A stretch of 19,453 nt of DNA from an uncultured Acidobacteriota bacterium (GTDB lineage Bacteria > Acidobacteriota > JAAYUB01). The stretch covers positions 1-19,453 of the forward strand of contig CALAMB010000471.1 in assembly GCA_937925645.1 (NCBI GenBank), given 5' to 3'. Of the stretch, positions 9,356 through 16,420 are shown piece after piece (the first letter of the stretch is position 1; every line of letters starts with the position of its first letter). The position numbers and the translations under genes are program-made. Under the pieces are notes generated by a model that had not been told where the DNA came from, searched no databases, and saw nothing but the letters and a program-made list of their open reading frames with translations.

Positions 9356-10072
9356 CTATTCGTTGGGCTTCCAAATCTTCCAGACGTTGCCCACCAGGTC
9401 GGGACCCACCTTGAGAGTGGGTTGGCCCGGCTCCCAGCCGGCGGGGCACACCTCGGCGCCACCGGTTGCCCGGACGTGCATGAACGCGTGCACCTGCCGG
9501 ATGGCCTCGCTGATCTTGCGGCCCACCGGGGGGGTGAGGATCTCGATGGCCTGGACGATGCCGTCCGGATCGATGAGAAAGCGGCCGCGCACGTCCACGC
9601 CGCCTGCCTCGTCATAAATGCCGTAGATCGACCCGATCCGTCCCCCCGCGTCGGAGAGCATGGGGAACGGGAAACCGCCCTTCACCATTTTGCCCAGTTC
9701 GTGCTCCTGCCACATCATGTGGATGAAACGGCTGTCGGTGCTGCAGGCCAGCACCTGGATGCCCAGCTTGCGGAATTCGTCGGCTTTGGCGGCGACCGCC
9801 GCCAATTCGGTGGGTCAGACGAAGGTGAAATCGCCGGGGTAGAAGCAGAGCATCACCCACTGTCCCTTGAATTCGGACAGCTTGATGTTCTTGAAGTTTC
9901 CCTCGTGGAATGCGGATGCCTCGAAATCGGGGGCCGGCTTGCCCACCATCACGCTCACGGTCGCCTCCTTTCGCGGCGCTTCGCCGGCTACCTGGCCCGC
10001 CTCGGGCCCGGGCTTCGGGGCAATGGGCCCCGCCGCCGGCTGCACGCAGCCTTGTGGTTTTTTGTCCGCCAT
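9356..10072 (-). CDS. Selenocysteine-containing 2-Cys peroxiredoxin (AhpC/PrxU type), TGA read through as Sec86
   Basis: Two open stretches in the same frame are separated only by one TGA at 9815-9817. Read through, they give a 238-residue AhpC-type peroxiredoxin in which TGA falls exactly on the peroxidatic cysteine: GDFTFV-U-PTELAAV instead of FTFVCPTEL. The domain is complete: [13 protein letters not shown] (43-55), FYPGDFTFV (77-85), Sec86, [19 protein letters not shown], and the resolving cysteine in [11 protein letters not shown]. It would reduce hydrogen peroxide and organic hydroperoxides through a selenenyl-sulfide. A hairpin with a GGUC loop follows the UGA at E. coli fdhF-like spacing. 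The start at 10072 has GAGGAGG five bases upstream; a proline- and alanine-rich extension of about 40 residues precedes the domain. Sec-peroxiredoxins (PrxU, e.g. Eubacterium acidaminophilum) are an established family. The gene converges with katG and shares its terminator. Confidence 0.93.
9786..9805 (-). promoter_or_regulatory. Bacterial SECIS-like hairpin for Sec insertion
   Basis: In the mRNA the 20 bases read UUGGCGGC-GGUC-GCCGCCAA: an eight-base-pair perfect stem with a GGUC tetraloop. The loop starts 18 bases after the UGA, with 17 bases between. In E. coli fdhF the SelB-binding loop also carries GGUC at almost the same distance. The bulged U of the fdhF upper stem is absent, and bacterial SECIS elements vary in that detail. 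The hairpin lies within the coding region, as expected for bacteria. Confidence 0.78.
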
Positions 10073-10135
10073 GTCGCCTCCTCTGAAGTGAGGTTGTGCA
10101 CATATCATGCGCGTCGGGTTTTCGACGGTAGTTTC

Positions 10136-10189
10136 ATTATAAGGGAGAAACACCTGCCGTCCAACCCTGACTTCGTCTGGTTGTCAGGG
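10136..10189 (-). promoter_or_regulatory. Promoter of the peroxiredoxin gene with upstream inverted repeat
   Basis: On the minus strand TTGGAC (10159-10164) is followed after 17 bases by a perfect TATAAT (10136-10141), giving a leader of about 57 bases. Directly upstream of the -35 is an inverted repeat CCCTGAC-N11-GTCAGGG (10165-10171 and 10183-10189), a possible regulator site. TTATAAT over the -10 is also a perfect PerR half-site, though the other half does not match well. Confidence 0.62.
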
Positions 10190-10320
10190 ATTTGAGCCCA
10201 TCTCGCGTTGAGGCCGTCAATCCGCGCGTTGGTTCGGCTGCGCAGCAGCCGCGGAGTGTAGCCCATGATTGGGGGGTTTCGGGTCCACCGGATGGGTCAG
10301 GCACACAGGCAACCGGCGCC

Positions 10321-10340
10321 GGCTCGACTGCGCTCTGGAT
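10321..10340. repeat. Dispersed intergenic repeat, copy 1
   Basis: The 20 bases GGCTCGACTGCGCTCTGGAT occur again, identically, at 16710-16729. Here the copy sits just past the end of the VOC lipoprotein gene; the surrounding bases 10200-10346 hold no gene. Both copies are followed by GC-rich sequence related to GCGCGC, suggesting a family of intergenic repeat elements. Confidence 0.6.
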
Positions 10341-10346
10341 AGCGCG

Positions 10347-10817
10347 CTATTCAGAGCGTTCCGCGCGGCGCGGCAGCTGCCACAGGCCGTGCTCCACCCC
10401 GCCCTGGATGTAAATGGCGAAGGTGCCGTGGCCCGGAATTTCCAGCGGCGGATGGGCGATGACGGCGCCGGCCGCCGCCGCGGCGGCCACCGCCGCCTCG
10501 ATGTCGGCCACGAGCCAGTAGGGCCGGACGATCGGCTCCTCGGACTCGCGCAGGGGCGCCCGCACGCCGACCAGTCCGCCCCCCGGCAGCACCGCCGTCC
10601 GCGCGTGGCCGAGCCCGGGGTCGGGTTCGCCGAACCGCAATCCGTTCGCCGCGGCGTACGCGGCGCACACCGAGTCGACATCCCGGGTGACGATTTCCAG
10701 GTAATGAATCGGCCTGACCGGGTCTCCTCGGTGGACGTTTGGATTTGGAGCCGTCCGGGCGGTCGCGCACCCCAGGACGGACACGGCGACGATGGTAACG
10801 GCGAACATCCAACGCAT
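10347..10817 (-). CDS. VOC (glyoxalase/dioxygenase-fold) domain lipoprotein
   Basis: This 156-residue protein starts with a lipoprotein signal: MRWMFAVTIVAVSVLGC, with lipobox VLGC and Cys17 as the likely lipidated residue. A single VOC-fold unit follows: IHYLEIVTRDVDSVCAAYAA, then [32 protein letters not shown] and a final strand with GGVEHGLWQL. The histidine in HYLEI and the glutamate/histidine near the end are in positions used for metal binding in this superfamily. Enzymes of this fold act on glyoxal adducts, catechols or antibiotics, so substrate prediction is not possible. ATG at 10817 has GAGGAGG about six bases upstream; the frame is open further upstream, but no good start lies there. 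An envelope-anchored VOC protein is somewhat unusual. Confidence 0.78.
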   Translation of the reverse strand: MRWMFAVTIVAVSVLGCATARTAPNPNVHRGDPVRPIHYLEIVTRDVDSVCAAYAAANGLRFGEPDPGLGHARTAVLPGGGLVGVRAPLRESEEPIVRPYWLVADIEAAVAAAAAAGAVIAHPPLEIPGHGTFAIYIQGGVEHGLWQLPRRAERSE

Positions 10818-10972
10818 GAGACTGCCTCCTCGGTAAATATGACACGTCGGCCGGAACGCGGCCGGCGCCGTCCGCAACCGGTCATCCGGCCCCCAGCCCT
10901 CCGGCTTTGCAGAATGCCGGGCCAAATGCCACACGACCACCTGCCGCGCCATCGGATCACATCCGGCGCGAG

Positions 10973-11464
10973 CTAGGGCGAGTCGCCGCGGTTCGTCGGT
11001 CGGAGAAAACCGTCCAGCTTGCCCAGTTCGCGCTCGTACTGATCCTTCCGGAACTCGAAGGGTCCGAATCCGGAATAGTCCCACGGCGCCTGGGGGGATA
11101 CCGTGGACCGGTGGGGCTGCTCAAAATCGCTCCACTGCACGGTGGTGTCGGTGACGGTGATCGTGACGGCGAAGGGCCAACACCCGTCGCAACCGCACCG
11201 GCACTGGAGCACGGCGACCTTGCCGCCATGATCACCATAGTCGCGGTCACAGAGACCGAGCCAGCGGCCCTTGGGAGTGTGAGCGGCCGACAAGCCGGAA
11301 TATCCGCCGGCGATCCCGGGCGCGCCCTCGCGCCGGGCGAACGGTTCCTCAAAGTCCTTCAAGCGGTCGATCAGATCCCGGCCATCGATGAGCGGACGGA
11401 TCTCCTTGAAGGGACCGCCGCCCTCGCTCACCGAATCCACGATCCGGATCTCGAACGTGTTCAT
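10973..11464 (-). CDS. Conserved hypothetical protein
   Basis: This is a 163-residue soluble protein of unknown function, with no signal peptide or membrane segment. It has a cysteine cluster CRCGCDGCWPF (about residues 91-101) followed by VTITVTDTTVQWSDFEQPHR and WDYSGFGPFEFRKDQYE. I recognise this last pattern from conserved hypothetical proteins of similar size, but no function is attached to it. ATG at 11464 is chosen because GAGG lies nine bases upstream; an in-frame GTG at 11479 would include the ribosome site. It is probably transcribed alone. It follows a 205-base gap after the broken hepT gene in which I see no feature. Confidence 0.7.
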   Translation of the reverse strand: MNTFEIRIVDSVSEGGGPFKEIRPLIDGRDLIDRLKDFEEPFARREGAPGIAGGYSGLSAAHTPKGRWLGLCDRDYGDHGGKVAVLQCRCGCDGCWPFAVTITVTDTTVQWSDFEQPHRSTVSPQAPWDYSGFGPFEFRKDQYERELGKLDGFLRPTNRGDSP

Positions 11465-11669
11465 GCGGTATTGCCTCACAGCCTAGCGGCTCGGCGGCGC
11501 CCCGCGCACCACCGTCGTCATACGGCCGGCGCAGCACGTCGGGTAAAACTCAATCATCATTCCCAAGACCGATGGCACGGTGCGGCGCGTTCTTGCCATC
11601 ATGGAGATTGACGAGCGAAGGCGGTCGTTGCAGCCGGCCGGCTCGTCCTGCTGTCAGGCTGGGTGATGG

Positions 11670-12005
11670 TTATTCGAGTGCTGCCATAATCCGGACGACT
11701 TCTGCCTTGAATCCGGGCAGATCCCGTGTCACTACGGTCCAAACCAGCTCCAGATCGATGCCCAGGTAGTCGTGGACTAAGATATTCCGAAAGGCGGCCA
11801 GCCGCGCCCATTCCACTTCCGGGTATTTCGCTTTCAACGCCGCCGAAATCCTTTGCGTTGTCTACGTCATCGTATGGAGATTCCGCAACACCGCGTCCTG
11901 ATGAAGATCTGAGGCGAGAAATGACACCTTGCCGATCTGAATCGACCGCTCAATGCGATCGATCATTCGAAGAATGTGCTGCAGATAGACTCAGTCTGAT
12001 TTCAA
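11670..12005 (-). pseudogene. hepT: HepT-like toxin (HEPN domain) gene broken by two in-frame stops
   Basis: One continuous frame encodes a HepT/DUF86 homologue. It reads YLQHILRMIDRIERSIQ near the start, then DLHQDAVLRNLHTMT, then KAKYPEVEWARLAAFRNILVHDYL and a C-terminal VWTVVTRDLPGF. HepT is the HEPN-domain ribonuclease toxin partner of MntA, and its RX4-6H catalytic motif is intact here as RNILVHDY. The frame is interrupted at codon 5 by TGA (11991-11993, where an arginine is expected) and at codon 48 by TAG (11862-11864, where glutamate or glutamine is expected). Each needs only one base change, so the toxin is probably dead. The TTG start at 12005 overlaps the MntA stop as TTGA, the layout expected of an intact pair. 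A sequencing error at both places is the alternative. Confidence 0.82.
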
Positions 12006-12292
12006 AGCGAAACCGCCTCCGCCATCACTTCGTCCCGGATATCGGGATTCAGGCCCGCCTCGGTGACCACGTCAACGCGACGGCCCAGCAATTCTTCCAG
12101 TTCCAGGACGAAGCCGGCCGGAAACCACGAACTGACTTCCGGCCCGGTGGTGATTAAAAGGTCGATGTCGCTTTCGCCGGACTCCTGATGCCGGACGACC
12201 GATCCGAAAACTCGAATGGAAGTGACTCCATGCCGTCGAGCGATCGTGAGAATTTGTTTCCGCCGGACCTGAAGCAGCTCCTGGGTGGTCAT
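12002..12292 (-). CDS. mntA: MntA-like nucleotidyltransferase antitoxin
   Basis: The 96-residue protein is a minimal nucleotidyltransferase with the complete active-site motif GSX10DXD: GSVVRHQESGESDIDLLI (about residues 30-47). MntA antitoxins inactivate their HepT partner by adding AMP units to a tyrosine near its RX4-6H motif. This gene lies immediately upstream of, and overlaps, the broken hepT. AGAGGTGA stands upstream of the ATG at 12292. A possible promoter is TTGCCC (12345-12350) with TAGACT (12321-12326), spacing 18, on the minus strand. The gene is intact although its toxin is not, consistent with decay starting in the toxin. Confidence 0.88.
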   Translation of the reverse strand: MTTQELLQVRRKQILTIARRHGVTSIRVFGSVVRHQESGESDIDLLITTGPEVSSWFPAGFVLELEELLGRRVDVVTEAGLNPDIRDEVMAEAVSL

Positions 12293-12450
12293 GCGCTCAC
12301 CTCTCGTTCCGCACGGCTATAGTCTAATCGAGGAGGCACGGCTCGGGCAACCACTTTGCATGCTTGACAGTGGTCGAACGGGGCGGCGGCGCCCCGCACG
12401 CCCGGCAGTTGCCGAAGCGCCGACCGGTGAAAGCCGGCAACCGGACCGGC

Positions 12451-13524
12451 TCATTCCTCCGCGAGCTTGCGTTCGCACAGAACCAGTTTGCCCAGTGGCA
12501 TGTCCGAACCGTTGTCCATGTACAGGATCGCTTGCGCGTATTTCGTATCCAGGCGCTCCATGGAGTCTTCCGTTCGGAAATCCCGGGCGCCCACATACTG
12601 GGAGACTTCGATCACTTTTCCTGCACCGATCCGTTCCAGAGTCTCGCCATCTCGAACCTGATACAGATCCCCCACGCGGATCTTGCCGAGCCAGAAGCTT
12701 TCGACATACATCCGGATCTGCTTCTGCCGTTCGCCCAGCACTATGCGCGAATAATCCTGCGGGGTCAGCAGTTCGCCGAGGCGGACGTCCAATTTGTAGA
12801 TCCACCCGTCGACGGGTGAAACCAGCGTCAGTTTTTCCAACTGACGGTTTCTCAACTCCACTTCGGCCTTGGCGGTGGCGATCTGTCGGCGGATGCTTTC
12901 GGCTTGCAATCGTTTCTGTTGGAAATCCAGCTCCGCTGCCGCTGTCGCGGTGGCGATCTGGTTGCGAATCAGTTTCGCCTCCAAAATCTTCTGGCTGTAA
13001 TCCTGTTCCGACACGGCGCCGATATCCGACAGCGGCTCCTTTCGTTTGAGCTCATCCAGGATGAGATCCAGCCGGGATTCCAGTTCCCGAACCCGCAGCA
13101 CCGGGACCTGAAGCGCGTATTGCGTCTCGCCTTGGCCGCGCTCGGCCAACGGCGCTTCGCGTTTGAGTTCGTCCAGGAGGAGATCCAGTTGGGCTTCCAA
13201 CTCCATGACCCGGAAACGGGCCACCTCAGCCGCCTGTTGTTCCACATCCGCATCCAGCTCCACCAGCACCTGCCCCCGGTTAACCGCCGCCCCCTCGTTG
13301 ACCAATATCCTCGTCACGCGCTGGGGTTGCAGCGGCCCGAGGAATACTTCCCGATGCAGCGGTTCCACCCGGCCATACATCCGAACCGGGGCGTCGTCCA
13401 GAGAGGGGGTCTTTGCCGGCGCCGGCGGCGCCGCCGCCCGGCGGAGGGACACCACCGTGTAATTGAGTCCGACGATCACCGCCACAATGAGGATCAGCCA
13501 TACGATCAATCTAGATAACTTCAT
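12451..13524 (-). CDS. HlyD/DevB-type periplasmic adaptor (membrane fusion) protein
   Basis: This 357-residue protein has one N-terminal membrane anchor (LIVWLILIVAVIVGLNYTVV, 6-25), a barrel/lipoyl part (VTRILVNEGAAVNRGQVLVELD, about 70-91), and a long coiled-coil hairpin (about 95-230). A second lipoyl strand follows (LVSPVDGWIYKLDVRLGELL), then a beta-barrel C-terminus. Adaptors of this type link an inner-membrane ABC exporter to an outer-membrane channel. It is encoded after the ATPase and permease, with 11 bases between it and the ATPase stop, giving a DevBCA-like tripartite exporter. The coiled coil contains an internal near-repeat: ELEAQLDLLLDELKREAPL and ELESRLDLILDELKRKEPL. No outer-membrane partner is in the window, and the cargo is unknown. 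Confidence 0.88.
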   Translation of the reverse strand: MKLSRLIVWLILIVAVIVGLNYTVVSLRRAAAPPAPAKTPSLDDAPVRMYGRVEPLHREVFLGPLQPQRVTRILVNEGAAVNRGQVLVELDADVEQQAAEVARFRVMELEAQLDLLLDELKREAPLAERGQGETQYALQVPVLRVRELESRLDLILDELKRKEPLSDIGAVSEQDYSQKILEAKLIRNQIATATAAAELDFQQKRLQAESIRRQIATAKAEVELRNRQLEKLTLVSPVDGWIYKLDVRLGELLTPQDYSRIVLGERQKQIRMYVESFWLGKIRVGDLYQVRDGETLERIGAGKVIEVSQYVGARDFRTEDSMERLDTKYAQAILYMDNGSDMPLGKLVLCERKLAEE

Positions 13525-13535
13525 GGCGCTATATC

Positions 13536-14237
13536 CTATTGCCTGACATATTGCTCCCGCGTGTCCGAGACGATGCGGCCGTTTTCGATTTTGATGAGAC
13601 GATCAGCGTACGGGAACACCCGGGCGTCGTGCGACACCACCGCCACAATCCGCTGATCCTCGATGGCGATGCGCTTGAGAATGCCCATCACCCCCTGCCC
13701 GCTCTCGGCGTCGAGCGCCGAAGTCGGTTCATCGCAAAGCAGAATGGCCGGATCCTTGACCAGGGCTCTGGCGATGGACGCCCGTTGCTTCATGCCGCCG
13801 GAAAGCAGGCGCGGTTGAACATGACCCGACTCACCGAGACCAAGGTTCGCCAGCAGTTCCATCGTTTTCGACCGGGCGGCGGCTGGCGGACGTCCGCCCT
13901 GCACCGCCGTGGCCAACAGCACATTTTCCATCACGCTGAGCCCTTCGATCAGCATCGGCTGCTGAAACACAAACCCGTAGTTCTGCAACCGGATATCCGC
14001 CGCCTGGTTGTCGGACAATCGCGTGAGGTCCTGATCGTTCAGAAACAGTCGGCCCTCGGACGGCCGCAAAACCAGCCCCATGATCGACAGCAACGTGGTC
14101 TTGCCGCTTCCCGAAGGCCCGGCGATGACCACCAGTTGCCCCGGCGCCAACGCCACATCCATCGGGAACAGCACCCGGCGGATCTGACGCCCGTCGGAAA
14201 AATCTTTCGCGATGTTCTCCAGTCTCAATGTCGCCAC
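13536..14237 (-). CDS. ABC transporter ATPase (LolD/MacB/DevA group)
   Basis: The 233-residue nucleotide-binding subunit is complete. It has Walker A GPSGSGKTTLL (about 40-50), a Q-loop in GFVFQQPML, the signature LSGGMKQRASIARAL, Walker B AILLCDEPTSALD, and the switch histidine in VVSHD. The short size and the linkage to an FtsX-like permease place it in the lipoprotein/macrolide-exporter group, where ATP hydrolysis drives a mechanical change in the periplasm rather than a classical transmembrane channel. The start is taken as GTG at 14237, 16 bases after the permease stop. No strong ribosome site is visible, so translation is probably coupled to the upstream gene. It is the third gene of the operon. 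Confidence 0.93.
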   Translation of the reverse strand: MATLRLENIAKDFSDGRQIRRVLFPMDVALAPGQLVVIAGPSGSGKTTLLSIMGLVLRPSEGRLFLNDQDLTRLSDNQAADIRLQNYGFVFQQPMLIEGLSVMENVLLATAVQGGRPPAAARSKTMELLANLGLGESGHVQPRLLSGGMKQRASIARALVKDPAILLCDEPTSALDAESGQGVMGILKRIAIEDQRIVAVVSHDARVFPYADRLIKIENGRIVSDTREQYVRQ

Positions 14238-14253
14238 GGGGCTGCCCGCTGCA

Positions 14254-15375
14254 TCAATGGAATACCGCCGCCGGATCGGCCTTGAGCGCCGTCCGCAGGG
14301 CGATGATGGAACCGAGGAGGCTGACGAACAAGGTCACGGATGCGAGAATGGGCGGAACCGCACCGGGAAAGTGGCTGGGGATGGAAGAATTCCCGGTGGC
14401 GTTGAGCAACGCGGCCAGCATCAGGAAACCGACGAACAGCCCGACCCCGGTGATGATCAGCGCCTCGCCGAACACCACGACGGCGATGTCCCACTTGCGG
14501 CCGCCGATGGCGCGCATCACCGCAAAATCCTGCGTTCGGCTCAGCACGCTGGTGTACATGGTGAGGGAAATGATCACCACGCCGATCAGGACCGCGATCA
14601 CCGTGGAAAAGCCGAAGCTGCCGCCGATGCCGGTGTTGGTGAAATAATACAGCCGGGTCAGGCGCGAGAGTTCGGCGGTGCTGGACACACTCGCGTACGG
14701 CATGATCGCCCGCAACCTGGCCAGCGCGGCCGCGGCGTCGGCGCCGTCGCGGAAGCGCACCAATATGACCGAGGCCTTGCCTGCCGGAGTACGGGCGATC
14801 TCCCGGACCTTCTCCAGGGAGGCGAAGACCAGCGTGCCTTGAAAGCCCCGGGCCCCATCCGTGACCGCCCGCACGCGGACTCGCCGTTCGCCGATTTCCG
14901 TGATCGCTTCGAGACCCGGATCCCCCAGCTTGGCCAGATCCAGGCGGTCCACGGTGACGGCTTCCAGGTCCAGCAACGCATCCTCATTCGACTGGGCGAA
15001 CCGCCACGGCCCGCCCGCCAACCGCGGCCGGCGGCTGCCCACCACCCGAACCGACTCATACGAACCGTCACCGGTGCGGAAGAGGCCGTTTCCGATCAGG
15101 ACCGGTTCGGCCCACGCCACCTCCGGCAAACCGACCACCCGATCGACATAGCGATCCGAAATCAAAAATCCGGCATCCGCGTTGCGCACATCCCGGCTCA
15201 TGATCCACGCGTCCGCGCCGCTGTGATCCACCAATACGGACATGTAATTCAGCAGGCCGAACAGAATGGACAGCTGCTGGCCCACCAGAAACACGATGGC
15301 CACCACACCGAGCAGCGCGCCCGCCGTGGACGCCCGATCATGGATGACCATCCGCAACGCGGTCAGACTACGCAT
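14254..15375 (-). CDS. FtsX-like ABC transporter permease (DevC/MacB type)
   Basis: The 373-residue permease has the four-helix FtsX topology: one N-terminal segment (AGALLGVVAIVFLVGQQLSI, about 18-38), a periplasmic domain of roughly 200 residues, and three C-terminal helices (FSTVIAVLIGVVIISLTMYT; IITGVGLFVGFLMLAALL; LASVTLFVSLLGSIIAL). The cytoplasmic loop LSRTQDFAVMRAIGGRKWDI is the typical coupling region that contacts the ATPase. It works with the downstream ATPase and adaptor. The ATG at 15375 overlaps the stop of the cobalamin-binding gene by eight bases, so these two are translationally coupled. This is a strong sign that the cobalamin protein belongs to the exporter operon. Confidence 0.9.
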   Translation of the reverse strand: MRSLTALRMVIHDRASTAGALLGVVAIVFLVGQQLSILFGLLNYMSVLVDHSGADAWIMSRDVRNADAGFLISDRYVDRVVGLPEVAWAEPVLIGNGLFRTGDGSYESVRVVGSRRPRLAGGPWRFAQSNEDALLDLEAVTVDRLDLAKLGDPGLEAITEIGERRVRVRAVTDGARGFQGTLVFASLEKVREIARTPAGKASVILVRFRDGADAAAALARLRAIMPYASVSSTAELSRLTRLYYFTNTGIGGSFGFSTVIAVLIGVVIISLTMYTSVLSRTQDFAVMRAIGGRKWDIAVVVFGEALIITGVGLFVGFLMLAALLNATGNSSIPSHFPGAVPPILASVTLFVSLLGSIIALRTALKADPAAVFH

Positions 15376-16420
15376 GATTGAGCACCGTCAAGGCCAGGCG
15401 GTGTCCGTGATCAAAATCCCGGGCCACGAAGGCCCCTCGACTCTCCAGCAAGGCCCGTGCGGCCACAGTCCCGCGGCCTCCCACGATCACCTTGCCGCTT
15501 GGATAATCCCGGCGCAATCCATCCAGAACCGTGAGCAGCTCATCGATCAGAAACAGCATCGTCAAGGTGATAAACAGCACGTCCGGTTCCAGGGCCGCCG
15601 CGGCGGCGACAATCTGCCCGACCGGCAGGCTGCCGCCGAGGTTTTTCACCTTCCAGCCCTTCGTTTCGAGATACGCGCTCATGGCCATCGGGATCAGGTC
15701 GTGTTCGTCGCCGGGGGCGCACGTGACCAGCGCCGTCCGTCCGATCGGTGGCGCGGCAGCGGCCGGCAGCGCCGGCAGCCGGATCAGGAGGCTTTTGATC
15801 GCTTGGGAGGCGAGGTGTTCCTCGTAAATTTCAATCTGGTGCCGCTCCCACCGATTGCCAACCTCGGCCATGGCCGGGAGCAGCATGTCCACGATCAGCC
15901 GGTCCGGCGACGTGACGGATTGAGCGGACGACAGGAGGTGCTGCTGCGCGCCCTGCACGTCACCCTGCAACAGGTGGTCCACCAGGAGCGGATCGAACGC
16001 CGTCTGGCTCACGCCATCGCGATCAGCGGCCGACGCGAACAGGCGGGACAGGCCGTCCCGGAGAACCTGCAGCGGTTCGGCCAGCTCGTTGCATTCCGGC
16101 GGCGGAATGAGCCCCTGGATGCCAACGATCCAGCTGTCCAGAACCAGGGACAGCGCGTCATGCCCCCAACCGTGAGCGGTGAACAGATTGACATACCACC
16201 GCAGCTCCTCGCCGAGCGCGTCCAGCAACCGGTGGCGGTAGATGACCCGCAGCAACCGGCCGAAATGACGGGCCGTGTCCAGCAGGTGAATGCCGGCCGT
16301 GTCCAGACGCTGATCCGGGTGGGCGCGCCATTCCAATTGAATGCGCTTTTCCACCACGGCCACAACGGCCGCATACTCGGCTTCAAAAAGAGCGGGCGCC
16401 GAATCGGATAAACCCTTCAT
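15368..16420 (-). CDS. Cobalamin-binding protein with CarH-like Wx9EH light-sensor motif
   Basis: The 350-residue protein has a novel-looking N-terminal helical domain (about 1-140) and a C-terminal cobalamin module: a helical cap (about 145-215) and a Rossmann-like B12-binding domain (about 226-350). The cap contains W191-x9-E201-H202 (GNRWERHQIEIYEEHLAS), the motif that packs over adenosylcobalamin in CarH photoreceptors. The lower-ligand histidine is His240 in PGDEHDLIPM, a DxHxx variant in which the usual glycine is isoleucine. GGSLPVGQIV follows, as in B12 domains. No MerR-type helix-turn-helix is apparent, so it may signal by protein contact or an unrecognised DNA-binding fold. ATG at 16420 has GGAGGG eight bases upstream; GTG 16435 is less likely. 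It overlaps the permease gene and heads the exporter operon. Confidence 0.83.
   Translation of the reverse strand: MKGLSDSAPALFEAEYAAVVAVVEKRIQLEWRAHPDQRLDTAGIHLLDTARHFGRLLRVIYRHRLLDALGEELRWYVNLFTAHGWGHDALSLVLDSWIVGIQGLIPPPECNELAEPLQVLRDGLSRLFASAADRDGVSQTAFDPLLVDHLLQGDVQGAQQHLLSSAQSVTSPDRLIVDMLLPAMAEVGNRWERHQIEIYEEHLASQAIKSLLIRLPALPAAAAPPIGRTALVTCAPGDEHDLIPMAMSAYLETKGWKVKNLGGSLPVGQIVAAAAALEPDVLFITLTMLFLIDELLTVLDGLRRDYPSGKVIVGGRGTVAARALLESRGAFVARDFDHGHRLALTVLNHA

Noticed and set aside
9815..9817. The peroxiredoxin TGA as a frameshift or pseudogene stop
   Set aside because: The frame is identical on both sides, only the catalytic Cys codon is replaced, all other motifs are intact, and a SECIS-like hairpin follows.
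11991..11993. The TGA in the hepT frame as a second selenocysteine codon
   Set aside because: It stands where arginine is expected, not a redox cysteine, and a TAG stop occurs further on in the same frame.
12390..12415. GC-rich hairpin after the adaptor gene as a terminator
   Set aside because: The stem (CGGGGC with GCCCCG) is plausible, but no T run follows on the minus strand, so I did not call it.
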